From the NCBI RefSeq assembly GCF_910592395.1, contig NC_088323.1:8930001-8994000 (forward strand): a stretch of 64,000 bases of DNA, written 5' to 3'. Shown in pieces: positions 43,001 to 53,724 of the stretch. The stretch's first letter is position 1. Every line of letters begins with the position of its first letter. The notes beneath the pieces were generated by a model. The model was not told where the DNA came from and did not search any database. It worked only from the letters and a program-made list of their open reading frames with translations. The translations under genes and the position numbers were made by a program. This stretch comes from Lineus longissimus (taxonomy: Eukaryota > Nemertea > Pilidiophora > Heteronemertea > Lineidae).

Positions 43001-44670
43001 TGCAATGGAGCTGAGGTCTCACTAGCCGGTGCGGAGGCCAGGCCTACCTGCCTCCAAAAATGACGCAATATCCTTTCATGCATAACCCTGTTCCAGCGGC
43101 TGTAGACCTGGCAGTATCTCACTTTCACACAAACCTATACATTTCTGCACAGCTTGTCACTTGTAGAGTACATCTGGCCAAGTTTTAATGTCGTCTCGAC
43201 ATACAGTCATGCATAGACTGATGTAGCACAATGCATGAGACACCCTGTATGTCAACACAAATTTGAAAAAGTTCACCTTTATGCCTTTAATATTCAAGAT
43301 TAACAAGGATGGTGAAAAAAATTTTCATACACATCTACTCATCACCTTGAGAAAGCCAAATGACAACTCTTTCAATCTTTTTTATAAATATAGGCTGTCG
43401 TTGCGGCTTTTGTTTGAGTTTATTGCCCTCGACCTTTTACGTTGAGAACATGTGCAATCTCACAGGAACCAGTCTATGTCAACATCCTGTTGAGCTATAA
43501 ATAGCATGCGGGGCCTACTCACTGCGTAAGTGCACAGAGGAAACTGGTATTTTCCTCAATTAATCGTCAGAGCTAGCCGTTCACTAAATACATCGAAATT
43601 GCATTTGAAAAAGTAGCAATAGAGATAAAGTAGGCCCATCTGTATCCATGGTAATCACTCGAGATTGAAGAACTGGTTTTTTTGGGAGGGTACAATCCGG
43701 ACCTGATCACCACTGGTTAGTCAGACCTGAAAGGGCAAATGTCGTCCTTGGTGCACCTCGAGTGTCCAAGGTTGAAAATAATATGATTGTGTTCTTCAAA
43801 TCACGTAATCTCTTGCCGAAGATTTTCTCTATTTCCCTTTAAAATGTTTATCAATATGGATTTAATACAGCAAAATTATCGCTCTTTGTGGTTGGGATGA
43901 CGATAGATGACCAGCTGCTTTATCGCACCATGTTGGCGGAACATGAACTTACGTAGTTACGCCTCGTGTACAATTCGTGTTCAGCAAAACGCACGCCTAC
44001 CGCACGTCGGACACAAGTTTTTAATCGGCGCAAATTTCAAGCTGCGTGCACATCATTTTTAAGGATCCTTAAGGTGAACACCGTTCATAATTACTGGCGA
44101 TCCAGGAAAATATAAATGTCGTGGTTCACGGTGCCGTAGTTAATTATCATGTGTACGAATTTGCTTTAAATTTGGTTTTAAGGTACATGTACATGCACAT
44201 GTCAGTCTACAGCTTTGTTGAAATTTCCTTTCAGTCTGAATTAAAACAATTGGACATTTTCGAATTTCAAATATTTAACTTTTAACAGCACCCAGAATCA
44301 TCCTGGGTGCACTTAAGGTCCATTTTTTTCCTCATTTCAACAACTGCCCTGAAAGTATAAAGTCCTCATCATGCTGTTCTCGCTCAGTCAGTTCTAGTAC
44401 GTTAAGGCTCACTGGAATTCCATGGACGGGAGGCGAGGTTGATTGAATCAAGGCTATGCAATCCGATGATTATACTGTCGAAAGGTATCGAAAACTGACG
44501 AAAGGTCTCGGAATTCAAGAACTCGAGACTTTACGAGAGGCATCGCCACTGAGCGTGTCATCCAGTTAGGCGTCCCTGCACTTTACGAATGATTTACGAG
44601 AGATTTCGTGACCGATGCAGATTTCGAGAGTTTTCCGAGAGAAAAACGAGAGTTGGTGTTCGTAGTGTAA
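43001..44670. other. No gene recognised
   Basis: 44,320-44,475 recurs as a diverged direct copy at 47,035-47,165 (CAGTCAGTTCTAGTA, GAGGTTGATTGAATC words). 44,485-44,660 has repeated CGAGAG/CGAAAGG words. The open frames here have no recognisable content. Confidence 0.45.
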
Positions 44671-46070
44671 TGGTGACGGTCACTTTGCCCGAAGAATTGG
44701 CAACAGAAGAAATGGCCGAAGGAATGGACACAATCCTTCATTAACCCACTACCCAAGAAGGGTAATCTGCACGTGTGCCAAAACTACCTCACCATAAGTG
44801 TCATCTGCCACCCCAGCAAGGTCATGTTACACATCATCCTCAACAGACTCAAACCCATGGTCAAGGAGATACTGTCAGAGGAATAGGTCGGCTTCAGGAC
44901 TGGAAGAAGCACAACCGAACAAATCGTCAACATCAGATTGTTATTTGAAAAACACCTGGTCAACCAGAGGGAACTACATCACAACGTCATTGATTTCAAG
45001 AAGGCTTTCGACCGCGTATGGCACGAGGGCCTTTGGAAGGTCATGAGGGATTACAACATCGATGAACACCTGGTCAGAATAATCAAAGAACTGTATGACA
45101 ATGCAACCATGCAGTGCAGTCCTCTAGAACAATACCAACTCGGCGACTTCTTCAGAGCGACGGTCGGAGTCCGACAAGGATGTATCCTTCCCCTGCACTC
45201 TTCAACATATTCCTGGAAAACATCATGCAAGAGTCGCTGACAAACTTTGAATCATCAATTTCCATTGGAAGCAGACCACTCTGCAATCCGCGCTTTGCAG
45301 ACATAAGCGACCTGATGGCAGGTGACGGAGGAGAACTCCAAGATCTCTATATTCGGGTCGAAAGAAGTAGTGGTGCCTATGGTATGGAAGTCAGCACCCC
45401 CAAAAGCAGAAGAATGGCCTACAGTGCAGTACAGGGTACCAGAACAGCTGTAACAATGAGCAGCGAACTCCTCGAAGATATGGACCATCCGGGCCGAAAG
45501 AAGCAGTGGTGCCTATGATATTGAAGTCAGCACCCCCAATAGCAAAAGAATGACCAACAGTGCAGCACAGTGTACCAGAACAGCAGTAACAATGAGCGGC
45601 GAACTCCTCGGAAGATATGGACCATTTTAAGTTCCTAGGGTCCACCCTTAACAGGGACGGTGCATCAACTCGAGAGATAAAAGTCAGAATCGCTCAAAGA
45701 GCAACATCAGCATTAGCCAGACTCCATCCCATTTTACAGAGCAAGAACATCAGTCTGCAAGTAAAAGTCAAACTCTACAGGCCCCTCGCAGTCCCCATCT
45801 TCCTCTACGGCTGTGAAAGCTGGACGACAAACGCCGAGACAGAGCGCCACATCCAAGCGTTTGGGATGAAATACCTGCGGAAACTACTTGGGATCTCATA
45901 CCTACAACAACGAACCAATTTGTCAGTTCGACAAGAGGTGGAGACAACATGTGGAACGCACGAGACAACCTGACCGCCGTAAAAATACGGAAGCTCAACT
46001 GGTTTGGACATGTATGCCGACATGACCCCAAAACCTTTTGATAAAAACTGGAATATTTGGAAGGGAAAGA
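44671..46070 (+). pseudogene. RTE-like LINE reverse transcriptase, degraded
   Basis: In order, across frames: EWTQSFINPLPKKGNLHVCQ near 44,725; HPSKVMLHIILNRLKP near 44,810; a TAG within the following EE-VGFRTGRSTTEQI box; then VIDFKKAFDRVWHEGLWKVM with the first catalytic aspartate near 44,985-45,045; FFRATVGVRQGCILP near 45,150; ALFNIFLENIMQESL in the next frame; and a damaged second catalytic box (RFADISDLMA instead of FADD). Then GAYGMEVSTPK, DHFKFLGSTLNRDGA near 45,620, and YGCESWTTNAETERHIQAFG near 45,810. The order matches RTE-type endonuclease/RT elements. Endonuclease missing; inactive. Confidence 0.85.
45355..45628 (+). repeat. Tandem 135-bp duplication inside the RTE copy
   Basis: The segment encoding GAYGMEVSTPKSRRMA to the GGTACCAGAACAGC stretch and GAAGATATGGACCAT is present twice back to back (45,355-45,490 and 45,491-45,628), with scattered differences. 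The duplication is internal to the LINE and adds to its loss of function. Confidence 0.75.
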
Positions 46071-46099
46071 TAAAGGCCATTCAAAGAATGGGCTTGGCC

Positions 46100-46319
46100 T
46101 TAAAGGGGGACTTTAGGCAGGAGCAGAGGGGCTAATTTGGTCATCTTCAGGTGACTAATATATTAGGGCCCTGGGTCATGTCTGATTCAGCACTAAATAT
46201 ATTCCTCGTACAAGTGTGAATCATTTCGACGTACTGTGAGATGTGAGAGACCCCTATTAGCGACTTTGTGAAACTTTATCTTACCTGCCTAGCTGCTGCC
46301 TATATTGTCCCTTTTTAAA
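46100..46319. mobile_element. TATAGGCAG MITE, copy at 46.1 kb
   Basis: Ends TTAAAGGGGGACTTTAGGCA and GCTGCTGCCTATATTGTCCC, TTTTTAA. It is a close relative of 19,721-19,930 in the same orientation, inserted just after the RTE remnant. Confidence 0.75.
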
Positions 46320-47339
46320 AACTTTTGTTCTGTGGCATTTGCCTGGTTTTGACATCGCATGGACATCGCATGAGTTCATCAGGTTTGCTTCTCTTTCAGT
46401 CTGAGGTAATAAGGACAAAAATTCAGGTGTGATGTCATTCCCGTTGGTGATAGCTAATGTGATAGTTGGAGTTGAGTGGTCGTTGTACGGTGTGTTACGA
46501 CAAGACAGATTCCTTCAGGTAGGTGACACAGATTCAAATTACCACCCAGCCCGTGGCCTAGTATAATGTCCTTACGTAGAACATAAAATCATTCATAAGA
46601 TTGCAAACAATTTCATATACATGCTGGTTCCTGTGAGTCCACATCAGTCCTCATTGCTGTTAGCGTTTAAACGGGTACATTAAAATGAGACCACATCCTG
46701 TCTGGAATGGGGTTCGATCGGATCGGATCGGAATGCGGTCTTATGCGGTATTTTTGGAAAGCGTCTAAACGGCCCTAATATCATGATTATGCCAGCACAG
46801 CAGGTAGCAAGTCCACTCCCAGACCAAAGGTGGATTACATAAGATTACTACAGCATGCTTCCCCCAGCTATCAGACAAATCAGAATTATCAACAATACTC
46901 AGCAGGAAGGACATCGGAGATGATTTCTTATTACTGAAAGTTTCTCTGAACCCAAATATCAAATACCAGTTCTCTAAAAGGGTCGCCAGCTAGCTATGTA
47001 TTGAATTCCGAATGCGATCTACGTGTGTCTTTTTTACCTCATCTCAACAAGCATGAAGTCCTAATTAATCTGTTCTCCTCCAGTCAGCTCTAGTAAAGTT
47101 AGGCCAATTCGGATTCTATGAACGAGAGGAGAGGTTGATTAAATCCAGGCTATGAATACGATGATGCAACATCCCGCGTCCAGCATCTAGAATCCGTCAT
47201 GTTGAGTCCCGCTTTTATTAACACCATTCCCAGAGCGTCAAGAATGCTATCCTCTATATGCAATCAAACCTTGATCGTAGAAATAACAGACGTGTAACCG
47301 TTATGTAATGAAACCAGGACATCTGGGTGTGAAATATAT
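46320..47339. other. No gene recognised
   Basis: GGATCGGATCGGATCGGAAT near 46,713 is a short tandem. 47,035-47,165 is the direct partner of 44,320-44,475. Nothing coding. Confidence 0.45.
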
Positions 47340-47765
47340 CAAGCTCAAAGACTTTGACAAGGAAAAAGATGCAAGCTGAAACCTCCGAATAACGCATTCT
47401 TTCAATTTCAATTTCCAACATCATGTGTAGAGCTGTTGGCAATAGAAGTATGGTGGTCAAATTCTTCTCACCAATTCCCTCTCACTTGCCAGGTCGAGGG
47501 CAGGCTCTCATTTGAAAGGCGGTCACCTACTTAAAAAGCACGTCATTCAAACGAGATGTGCAATTTTACCTATACAAGGCATCGTGGAGTATAAATAGTC
47601 TTATCGGGCAAAACATCAATCAATGGCAAAGTCTTGCGTACTGTTGAAATGTGGAATGCACCGATGTTTAGCCAGTTCAGATGTATAGATTTAAACCAGT
47701 TTCCACTCGTCATCAAGATACCATCAATGAGAAATATAGGTCCATCCGTATACAATTTGTTTCCT
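47340..47765 (-). other. 3' flank of paralogue 3
   Basis: On the minus strand this carries the same words as 13,040-13,260 after paralogue 1, ending at GAATGCGTTATTCGGAGGTT and GCATCTTTTTCC near 47,370. It defines the far end of the duplicated unit. Confidence 0.6.
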
Positions 47766-48749
47766 TCACACAATAAACACTTTTGCTGTCAACTTCTTAC
47801 CAGAGCCAGTTTTTGGCCAGGCGATTATTCTTTCATTCGCATCAACAATAAGCATATGATTCGAGACAAACTGTGCATCTAAGGTCATTAATAACGTAGG
47901 CCTAGCTTCTACAACTGATTGTTCAAGGCATGGGCCAAAATTTAACATAAAAAGAAACAGAGTGTGTTTCTCAGACTGAAACTTGTAGGTATCTTTAGGG
48001 TCAGGAACGGTGCTGGTGACAGCCTTCGGCCGATGATCATCAATGACAACGTTATAAGATCCGAGCCAAGACACAATTGGGGAGTCTCCCAATTTTCTGA
48101 AGAAATTATCACGAAAAACAATCGTGTTGGATTTATTGTACTCGTACGGTTTTTCTAAGATGGAGATTGAGTGCGCGCTGCTTGAGTATTTATAGAGATA
48201 ACCATTTAAATCGCATTTTATATATGTTAATATGATTTGATCTATATCAAGATTATCAGATATAGAAGTGTAGCGAATTCCTTTCAGGGTTTTAACATAC
48301 TGAAGTTTAAGAACGAACCCTACGTTTACTATTTTATACCAATCCAACCAAGATAAAGATTGGGTTTTTTCCCTGTTCTTGTGCTTCGGAAATTTGTATC
48401 GAAAGGTCAACTCCAAGAAAACATTCTCACCACATGAAACCATTTTGAAATATTCGAACGTCGAATTTTTTGGACCGAGGCTTTTCTTGAGTTCATCATA
48501 CGGTAGAATCAACTCTCGGCAATTATCATTTCCATTCAAATCGAATCGAAATGCTCGAAACGTTTCATAGGCAGAATTCCTACCAAGACTAGTGCTAACA
48601 CCTATGACATCATCGCCATATTCGCCAGCAATGCAGGTGAGTTGGTTAATATGAAAATGAGATATCATTTTAAAATCTCCGGTTCTATCATCTTGGCTGA
48701 ATACGTAGACGTTACGGTGTGGACTCATTGGGTAATGAAAAAGAGCCAC
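47766..48749 (-). CDS. Unrecognised ~330-aa protein, paralogue 3
   Basis: 327 uninterrupted codons, inverted relative to the other two copies and closest to paralogue 1. Landmarks: PHRNVYVFSQDDRTGDF, IAGEYGDDVIGVSTSLG, RELILPYDELKKSLGP, MVSCGENVFLELTFRY, SWLDWYKIVNVGFVLKL, DLNGYLYKYSSS, FRDNFFRKLGDS, LNFGPCLEQSVVEARPT. It lacks three residues near 150 and two near 318 relative to paralogue 1, both in-frame indels. The frame opens with GTG; the first ATG is residue 8 (48,728), before PHRNV. Its upstream region is disrupted by a foldback insertion, so expression may be impaired although the frame is intact. Confidence 0.75.
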   Translation of the reverse strand: MALFHYPMSPHRNVYVFSQDDRTGDFKMISHFHINQLTCIAGEYGDDVIGVSTSLGRNSAYETFRAFRFDLNGNDNCRELILPYDELKKSLGPKNSTFEYFKMVSCGENVFLELTFRYKFPKHKNREKTQSLSWLDWYKIVNVGFVLKLQYVKTLKGIRYTSISDNLDIDQIILTYIKCDLNGYLYKYSSSAHSISILEKPYEYNKSNTIVFRDNFFRKLGDSPIVSWLGSYNVVIDDHRPKAVTSTVPDPKDTYKFQSEKHTLFLFMLNFGPCLEQSVVEARPTLLMTLDAQFVSNHMLIVDANERIIAWPKTGSGKKLTAKVFIV

Positions 48750-48905
48750 TGTGACTATGACCCTTAACTTCGTGTGGTAAAAGACCGATTCCGTCCACGG
48801 TGGGAACTGACCATATATCCTTTCACCACGGTACGACCGATAGTTTCCCCTCTGTTAGTTCGGCGTTTTGGTTGAAAGTTAAGATATAACATCTTCAGGT
48901 TATGT
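48750..48905 (-). other. Conserved coding-like block 5' of paralogue 3
   Basis: Reads ILTFNQNAELTEGKLSVVPW, a TGA, then KDIWSVPTVDGIGLLPHEVK and GHSHSG. Spacing to the long frame equals that in paralogues 1 and 2. The TGA replaces the TGT cysteine codon of copy 1. Confidence 0.5.
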
Positions 48906-50510
48906 AGGTTAATATGCTCAAGTTAATATATTACATGTGAGAGATGGAAGGCTGCTGCTCTCTTGCTCTTGAGTAGACAATCGTCAGTAATAATGCACGC
49001 ATCTTGATTATATCTACCCATTAATGCCACTTATACACTGTGTACTAGAGAGGTTGCGCTCCATATAGACTCCCATCCGAACGGCCATGGCAATTCAACG
49101 GAATGTATGAAAACTCCAGAATCCGGGAAAACCTGCGGAAACAATATTTGTATATCCAGCCTGGTAAAATCACACGCCTCCGTATGAGATCTCGTGATAT
49201 TAGGGTGGTCGTTCGCACCGCATCTCACGCCTTGAAGCGAATACCCAGTATGAATTGAGCCCGAACGCTCTCGCGCCAGGCCCGAGTGATATTAGAGTAA
49301 AGTAGCGTAAAAAATAATGACCGACTGGGTGTACGTACCTAAACTACAAAAACTACTCACTGGCCCTATTGGTCGAATTTTTCACATTCTGATATCAATA
49401 ATTCTTCCATTACTAGTCGCTTCAGTCAAAATACTGCAGTCTGATGCTGCAATAAAACGAATGTGTAAACATGGTCTGCCATCTTTTTCAAAATCATATT
49501 GGTCGGCCATTTTCACCCCGGCTATTCAGACCTCCAAACTGATGGGCAATTCCCATTGTGACGAGCTGCCGATGCCAGATTTGATATGCACATAGCGATG
49601 ATTTTTCAATAATTTTTCAATTTCTACAACAAGGAATTGCCTGACCAAGAAAAATTAATGCCTCCTTCGGATCTACAAACATTAACCAAGATATTTAACA
49701 AGATACATAACATTCGGTTCAGTAATAAGGTAGATTTAGGTAAAAAAACATGCTCGCAATCAACGATCGATGAGACTGCTCTGTTTGCCTTTGAATCGGC
49801 ACAATCCACGATCATTTGAATCGCTCTAATTTAAAACATTAAGCATTCAAATTACAATATACAAAAATTTCTTGCAGTACAAGACGATTTTAGGAGACTT
49901 CATAGAAAATTTTCCATGGGGTGTATATAAATTATGGTTCCGGCAGATAGTTGGTATGGCAGTTGCCCGTCAGAATGAAGATCTGATTAACCGGGGTGAT
50001 TTTTAGCCGAAGTAACTCGATCAGATGATCGCTTGCCCGGCCTAACACGAGATGAGGCGCCAGGACCAAAAAGAACGCAGTGGCGCTTACTCCCGCTTGG
50101 TAATCAAACATGCTATTAAACAGCGAATACGAGAATATCGATATTCAGTATGAATACGTTGTGTCTCCTCCCCAACACAGCCACGTGGAAATGGTCCGTC
50201 AAAAATGATGCAGATTATTTTTTCATGCACGTTTTTTTCCTAAACATGCCAAATGCTTGATATGTATTGCGGTTTAAACAGTTTCATAGCTATGAAAGAA
50301 ATATTTGTAATATTCCATTGAATATCAAAGTGTTGATATTAAAACATCGATATTCTTATACTGTTTTTTTGTGGGTTTTTCCGCTAAATAGGCGCCATGG
50401 CCCATTTCGGAGTTCTTATTTCGCATTTCAGATGAGCCTTCTGGGCTTTTGCACGTTACTTTATCCCCGAGGTTCAATTACATTCAACGTTATCTGGTAA
50501 TTATCCATTA
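48906..50510 (-). other. Upstream region of paralogue 3
   Basis: Matches 10,666-11,690 upstream of paralogue 1 block by block on the opposite strand, including GACGGACCATTTCCACGT, TACGCTACTTTA and the GTTTTCCCGGATTCTGGAGT stretch. No gene of its own; the short frames at 49,031-49,228, 49,317-49,595 and 49,624-49,819 have no recognisable content. Confidence 0.55.
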
Positions 50511-50820
50511 TAATGTATTCAGTTAATCGACGAAAATTGTATCAGTGCATACGATGGATACAACGAAGTGGTTATCCAAGTTGCAGTCCACGGCTTGGAA
50601 TACGACTTAATTATATACACCTAAGGCACAGGTCAGAAATTCAAAAGTAATTTGGTGCAGGTACTCGTAATTCATCACTGTGGAATGCTTACCAGTTCAG
50701 TTCGGTCGAAGTTATCACCAGACTACTTTATTCACCAGTTGAAGTGTAGGCGTAAACTTAATTCTTCAGATGACTTTACGCCGTGATTTCGAATGAGAAT
50801 TGGGTTTCTTCTTCGACAGT
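50511..50820 (-). pseudogene. Decayed upstream exon blocks of paralogue 3
   Basis: GTCGTATTCCAAGCC and GTGGACTGCAA match 35,725-35,760, but the frame has a TAA (codon after VYN) and lacks about 45 bp relative to copy 2. TCATCTGAAGAATTAAG to CACTTCAACTG matches the VESTEEQNVHLHF segment at 35,570-35,610. Confidence 0.4.
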
Positions 50821-50826
50821 GACATT

Positions 50827-51373
50827 TACGGTGGCCCATAGAGGACATGCGTTTATTTTCAATATATTAGAATATTTTTCTTTTTACAATACGTTTTTTT
50901 TCTCTCGAATTACAACCGCCGTCGGATTTATTTCTCAACGCCGAAAAAATAATTCCCACCGCCGGGTTAAAAATAATAATTCCCACCACCGCCAAGGAAA
51001 ATAATATCCACCGCGGTGGAAGTTAATATCCACCGCGGTGGAAATAATATCCACCCGGTGTCAATAACGAATTAGCTCCCGCTCCGATCTTTCTTATGTT
51101 GTTACTCTCCTTGACCTGATACTAGTCCAGCCACAATCGTGGTTGTAAACATATTATTTCCACCGAGGTGGATATTATTTCCACCGCGGTGGATATTATT
51201 TTCCTTGGCGGTGGTGGGAATTATTATTTTTAACCCGGCGGTGGGAATTATTTTTTCGGCGTTGAGAAATAAATCCGACGGCGGTTGTAATTCGAGAGAA
51301 AAAAAACGCATTGTAAAAAGAAAAATATTCTAATATATTGAAAATAAACGCATATCCTCTATGGGCCACCGTA
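50827..51373. mobile_element. 547-bp foldback with TACGGTGGC ends and 6-bp TSD
   Basis: Arms of about 225 bp begin TACGGTGGCCCATAGAGGAC and face each other across a loop of about 90 bp. The flanks are GACATT at 50,821-50,826 and 51,374-51,379, a 6-bp target duplication. Near the loop each arm has an array of CCACCGCGGTGG palindromes spaced by AATAATAT. The end sequence, duplication size and palindromic arrays parallel the integrase element at 13,320. It has no gene and is inserted in the upstream exon-like block of paralogue 3. Confidence 0.85.
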
Positions 51374-51560
51374 GACATTGGTAAAAAAGTTACATAGTTT
51401 TTTTCCAGTTCAATTTCACTGTCGTCCGAGTTCCACATTTAGCGCACACGAATCATCGCCAAGTCGAGCATATTCCTCAACTCCAATGGTACTCGTGATA
51501 GGTTTATTACCTCGAAGCTCGCGCATATAGTGTTGACAGTTCCATGCTATTGTGTGTATA
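51374..51560 (-). pseudogene. Outer part of the upstream block of paralogue 3
   Basis: On the minus strand: GAGGAATATGCTCGACTTGG encodes EEYARLG, followed by NVELGR and a frame change, then ELEKNYVTFLP. The homologue is 35,386-35,540. The foldback cuts it after TTACCAATGTC. Confidence 0.4.
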
Positions 51561-52209
51561 TTTCAAGGGCATCGCATCGGCAATTTATAGGGAGCAGCAG
51601 ATAAGCTTTATCAAAATAGGTGGCGTTGGTGTTCTATAAGGCATAGACTTACCTGTATCAAGATGTCTGTGTATAGGAAATTGACTCCAAAGGTGCATAA
51701 CTTTTGAACGGAAAGATATTTTTGCGAATTTCAAAAGGTTTATGATGTGGAAATCTGGTACAGTTCATTGAGGTGGATTGCTTTGCTGGAAATAGATTTT
51801 AAAATTTCAGTAAGAATGATATTTTTCCTTGGAATTGAACTAAATGTAAGTTCATAGTTTCCGTGTTTTATTGGTTACATTAGTCACAATCTGTTCATGC
51901 CTAGTCAATGAAGTTAAATGGGAAGTAGACTAAATAAAAAACACTTGGCCTAAGTCGATGATTATTAATCAGCTATTTAGGTTACTTTGTCTGAACATGA
52001 TAACGACGGACCACATCATTCTCCTTTGGAATCCAAAGTTTTTTTCGTTTCTTGATGGCAATCCTCCATTTCAATCTTAATTCATCATTTGTTGGGTACC
52101 CGTGACCCTTAATGTTTTGGCAACCGGGGACCGAGCAATAATCAGATATGTTCACTGGGATCCTGCTCTGCTGTGCCTGAGCATATGCTCTAAAAAAACA
52201 AATAATGCC
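51561..52209. other. No gene recognised
   Basis: No frame longer than 60 codons of interest and no repeat partner found. Confidence 0.4.
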
Positions 52210-52860
52210 TTATAGAACAGCTCTGCCACCTATGATCAACAGGCTTAAATATTCATTGGTGCTCCCTATTGTACGAGTCGTACAGAGATGACACGATTGC
52301 CAAAGAAAACCGTGCAGTACACTGGATTGTCGATCAGGCAAACGGACAGTTGTGCACGCAACAACAGCAAATATTGCCTTAATTGCAAAATAGGTTGCGA
52401 ATATGAAAACTGAAATATTGGCTACCTGCTTTTTCCAAAGCCGATGTCTTGTTTTCCGGTCACGGCAATTCCAGCGCTTGGTAGCAGCATCGTTGTGAAG
52501 ATGGCAGGTTCCCGTTTGATCATGGTCGTCATGGCCGTTCTGGGGGGTGGTGAAAAAGGCACCGCATATCTGAATATTCGAGCACGCCATACCACATCGA
52601 AGAATTGACTGAACTCGTAAGATTGCGAAAGTTAAATTGTTATCAGTTCCGTTAATGTGCATTGTCACGAAATGGAATGAGGAAAACACTAAACTTGCTG
52701 AAGCTCTGTCCATATTGTTCAGGACATGCAATAATCCCCATCTAAAGTATGAATTGCATTTACACGGTCTACCAACTCATCCAATAGAATTCTTGATTGG
52801 ACGACCTGCTTTCTCGAGATATTGATGGTCTCATCGCAAATTAATACCACAGCAGCATCC
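52210..52860 (-). pseudogene. PAN/apple-like unit, copy 3
   Basis: Starting near 52,850: ICDETINISRKQVV, LVDRVNAIH, then a frame change near 52,735 into HVLNNMDRASASLVFSSF, SILRCGMACSNIQICGAF, DQTGTCHLHNDAATKRWNC and HRLWKKQ before a CAG|GTAGCC donor at 52,426/52,425. The central cysteine pattern C-x3-C-x5-C is complete. Sequence after the donor stays open to 52,210 but has no domain. Together with copy 4 it forms a head-to-tail pair on the minus strand. Confidence 0.5.
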
Positions 52861-53240
52861 CTGTGAAGATGACAGGTTCCCGTTTGATCATTGCCATCAT
52901 GGCCGTTCAGGTTGGTAGTGGAAAAGGCATCGCGCCTCTGAATATTCGAGCATGCTACGCCACATCGAAGAATTGACTGAACTCGTAAGAATGCATTAGT
53001 TAGATTATTATCGGTTCCGATAATGTACATTGTTATGAAATGAAATGAAGAAAACACCAAACTTGCTGATGCTGTGTCCATGTGGGTCAGAACGTGCAAC
53101 CATCTCTATTGATTTGTCATGAATTGCATTTACACGGTCTACGAGAATTCTATATCTGACGACCTGTTTTCTCGAGATATTGATGGTTTCATTGCAAATT
53201 TCACAGACAAAACTTGCCTTGGCCAATCTTTAAAGAAAAT
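52861..53240 (-). pseudogene. PAN/apple-like unit, copy 4
   Basis: Preceded by a TTTCTTTAAAG acceptor-like site near 53,235, then AKASFVCEICNETINISRKQ, RYRILVDRVNAIHDK, a frame change, HVLTHMDTASASLVFSSF and SILRCGVACSNIQRRDAF, TGTCHLHRDAA. The third cysteine of the pattern is replaced by arginine (IQRRDAF), and the sequence passes directly into the next unit without the WNCRDRKT segment. An unequal crossover between tandem copies would explain this fusion. Confidence 0.5.
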
Positions 53241-53700
53241 GGAATGAATGATATATACAATCTACACGTATAGAATCTGTATAGGTTTCGTAAAATACAA
53301 CCTTATACTAGATCCTCTATGAACAAATTAGATACGGATTTTAAGTGGATTTGATGTATACTCAGATTCGTTATAACTTATACATAACTTTTTAAATCCT
53401 ACATGAAAAATCTAAATAACACCTATTATAATTCAATTCAGAATTAATGAAATTCTGAATAGAAATTGTATTCATTATAGTGCGTCATGTTGGTTGATTT
53501 ATGTTCACATGTTATCAGCTTGAAATGGAGACCCCTGATGTCTGAATCGCAGGTACTCCTCAAAACAAGGTTGAATAATGTAAGGTATGGACATGATTCC
53601 TCCAGGGGTGCTCCCAGGTTTTGGAATTGCCTTAACAGTTATATTTCATTCGAAACAGCACGTATGCAACATAGGCAGTAAAAAAGGTAATTAAGTAGGC
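53241..53700 (+). pseudogene. Flank with possible LINE C-terminal fragment
   Basis: 53,487-53,681 encodes LLKTRLNNVRYGHDSS and RGAPRFWNCLNSYI, which resembles the APRLWNSLP motif at the C-terminus of CR1-like LINEs. It is short and stands alone. The preceding 240 bp are AT-rich with nothing recognised. Confidence 0.35.
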
Positions 53701-53724
53701 AGGTAAAAACCATAAGGAAGTGAC

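Noticed and set aside
42778-43128. 116-codon minus-strand frame with a valine run
   Set aside because: The valine run is the (CTA)n microsatellite and part of the frame is a hairpin.
11851-48749. Paralogue family as a viral or envelope-like gene
   Set aside because: No signal peptide, membrane segment, cleavage site or neighbouring viral genes; nothing in the sequence supports this.
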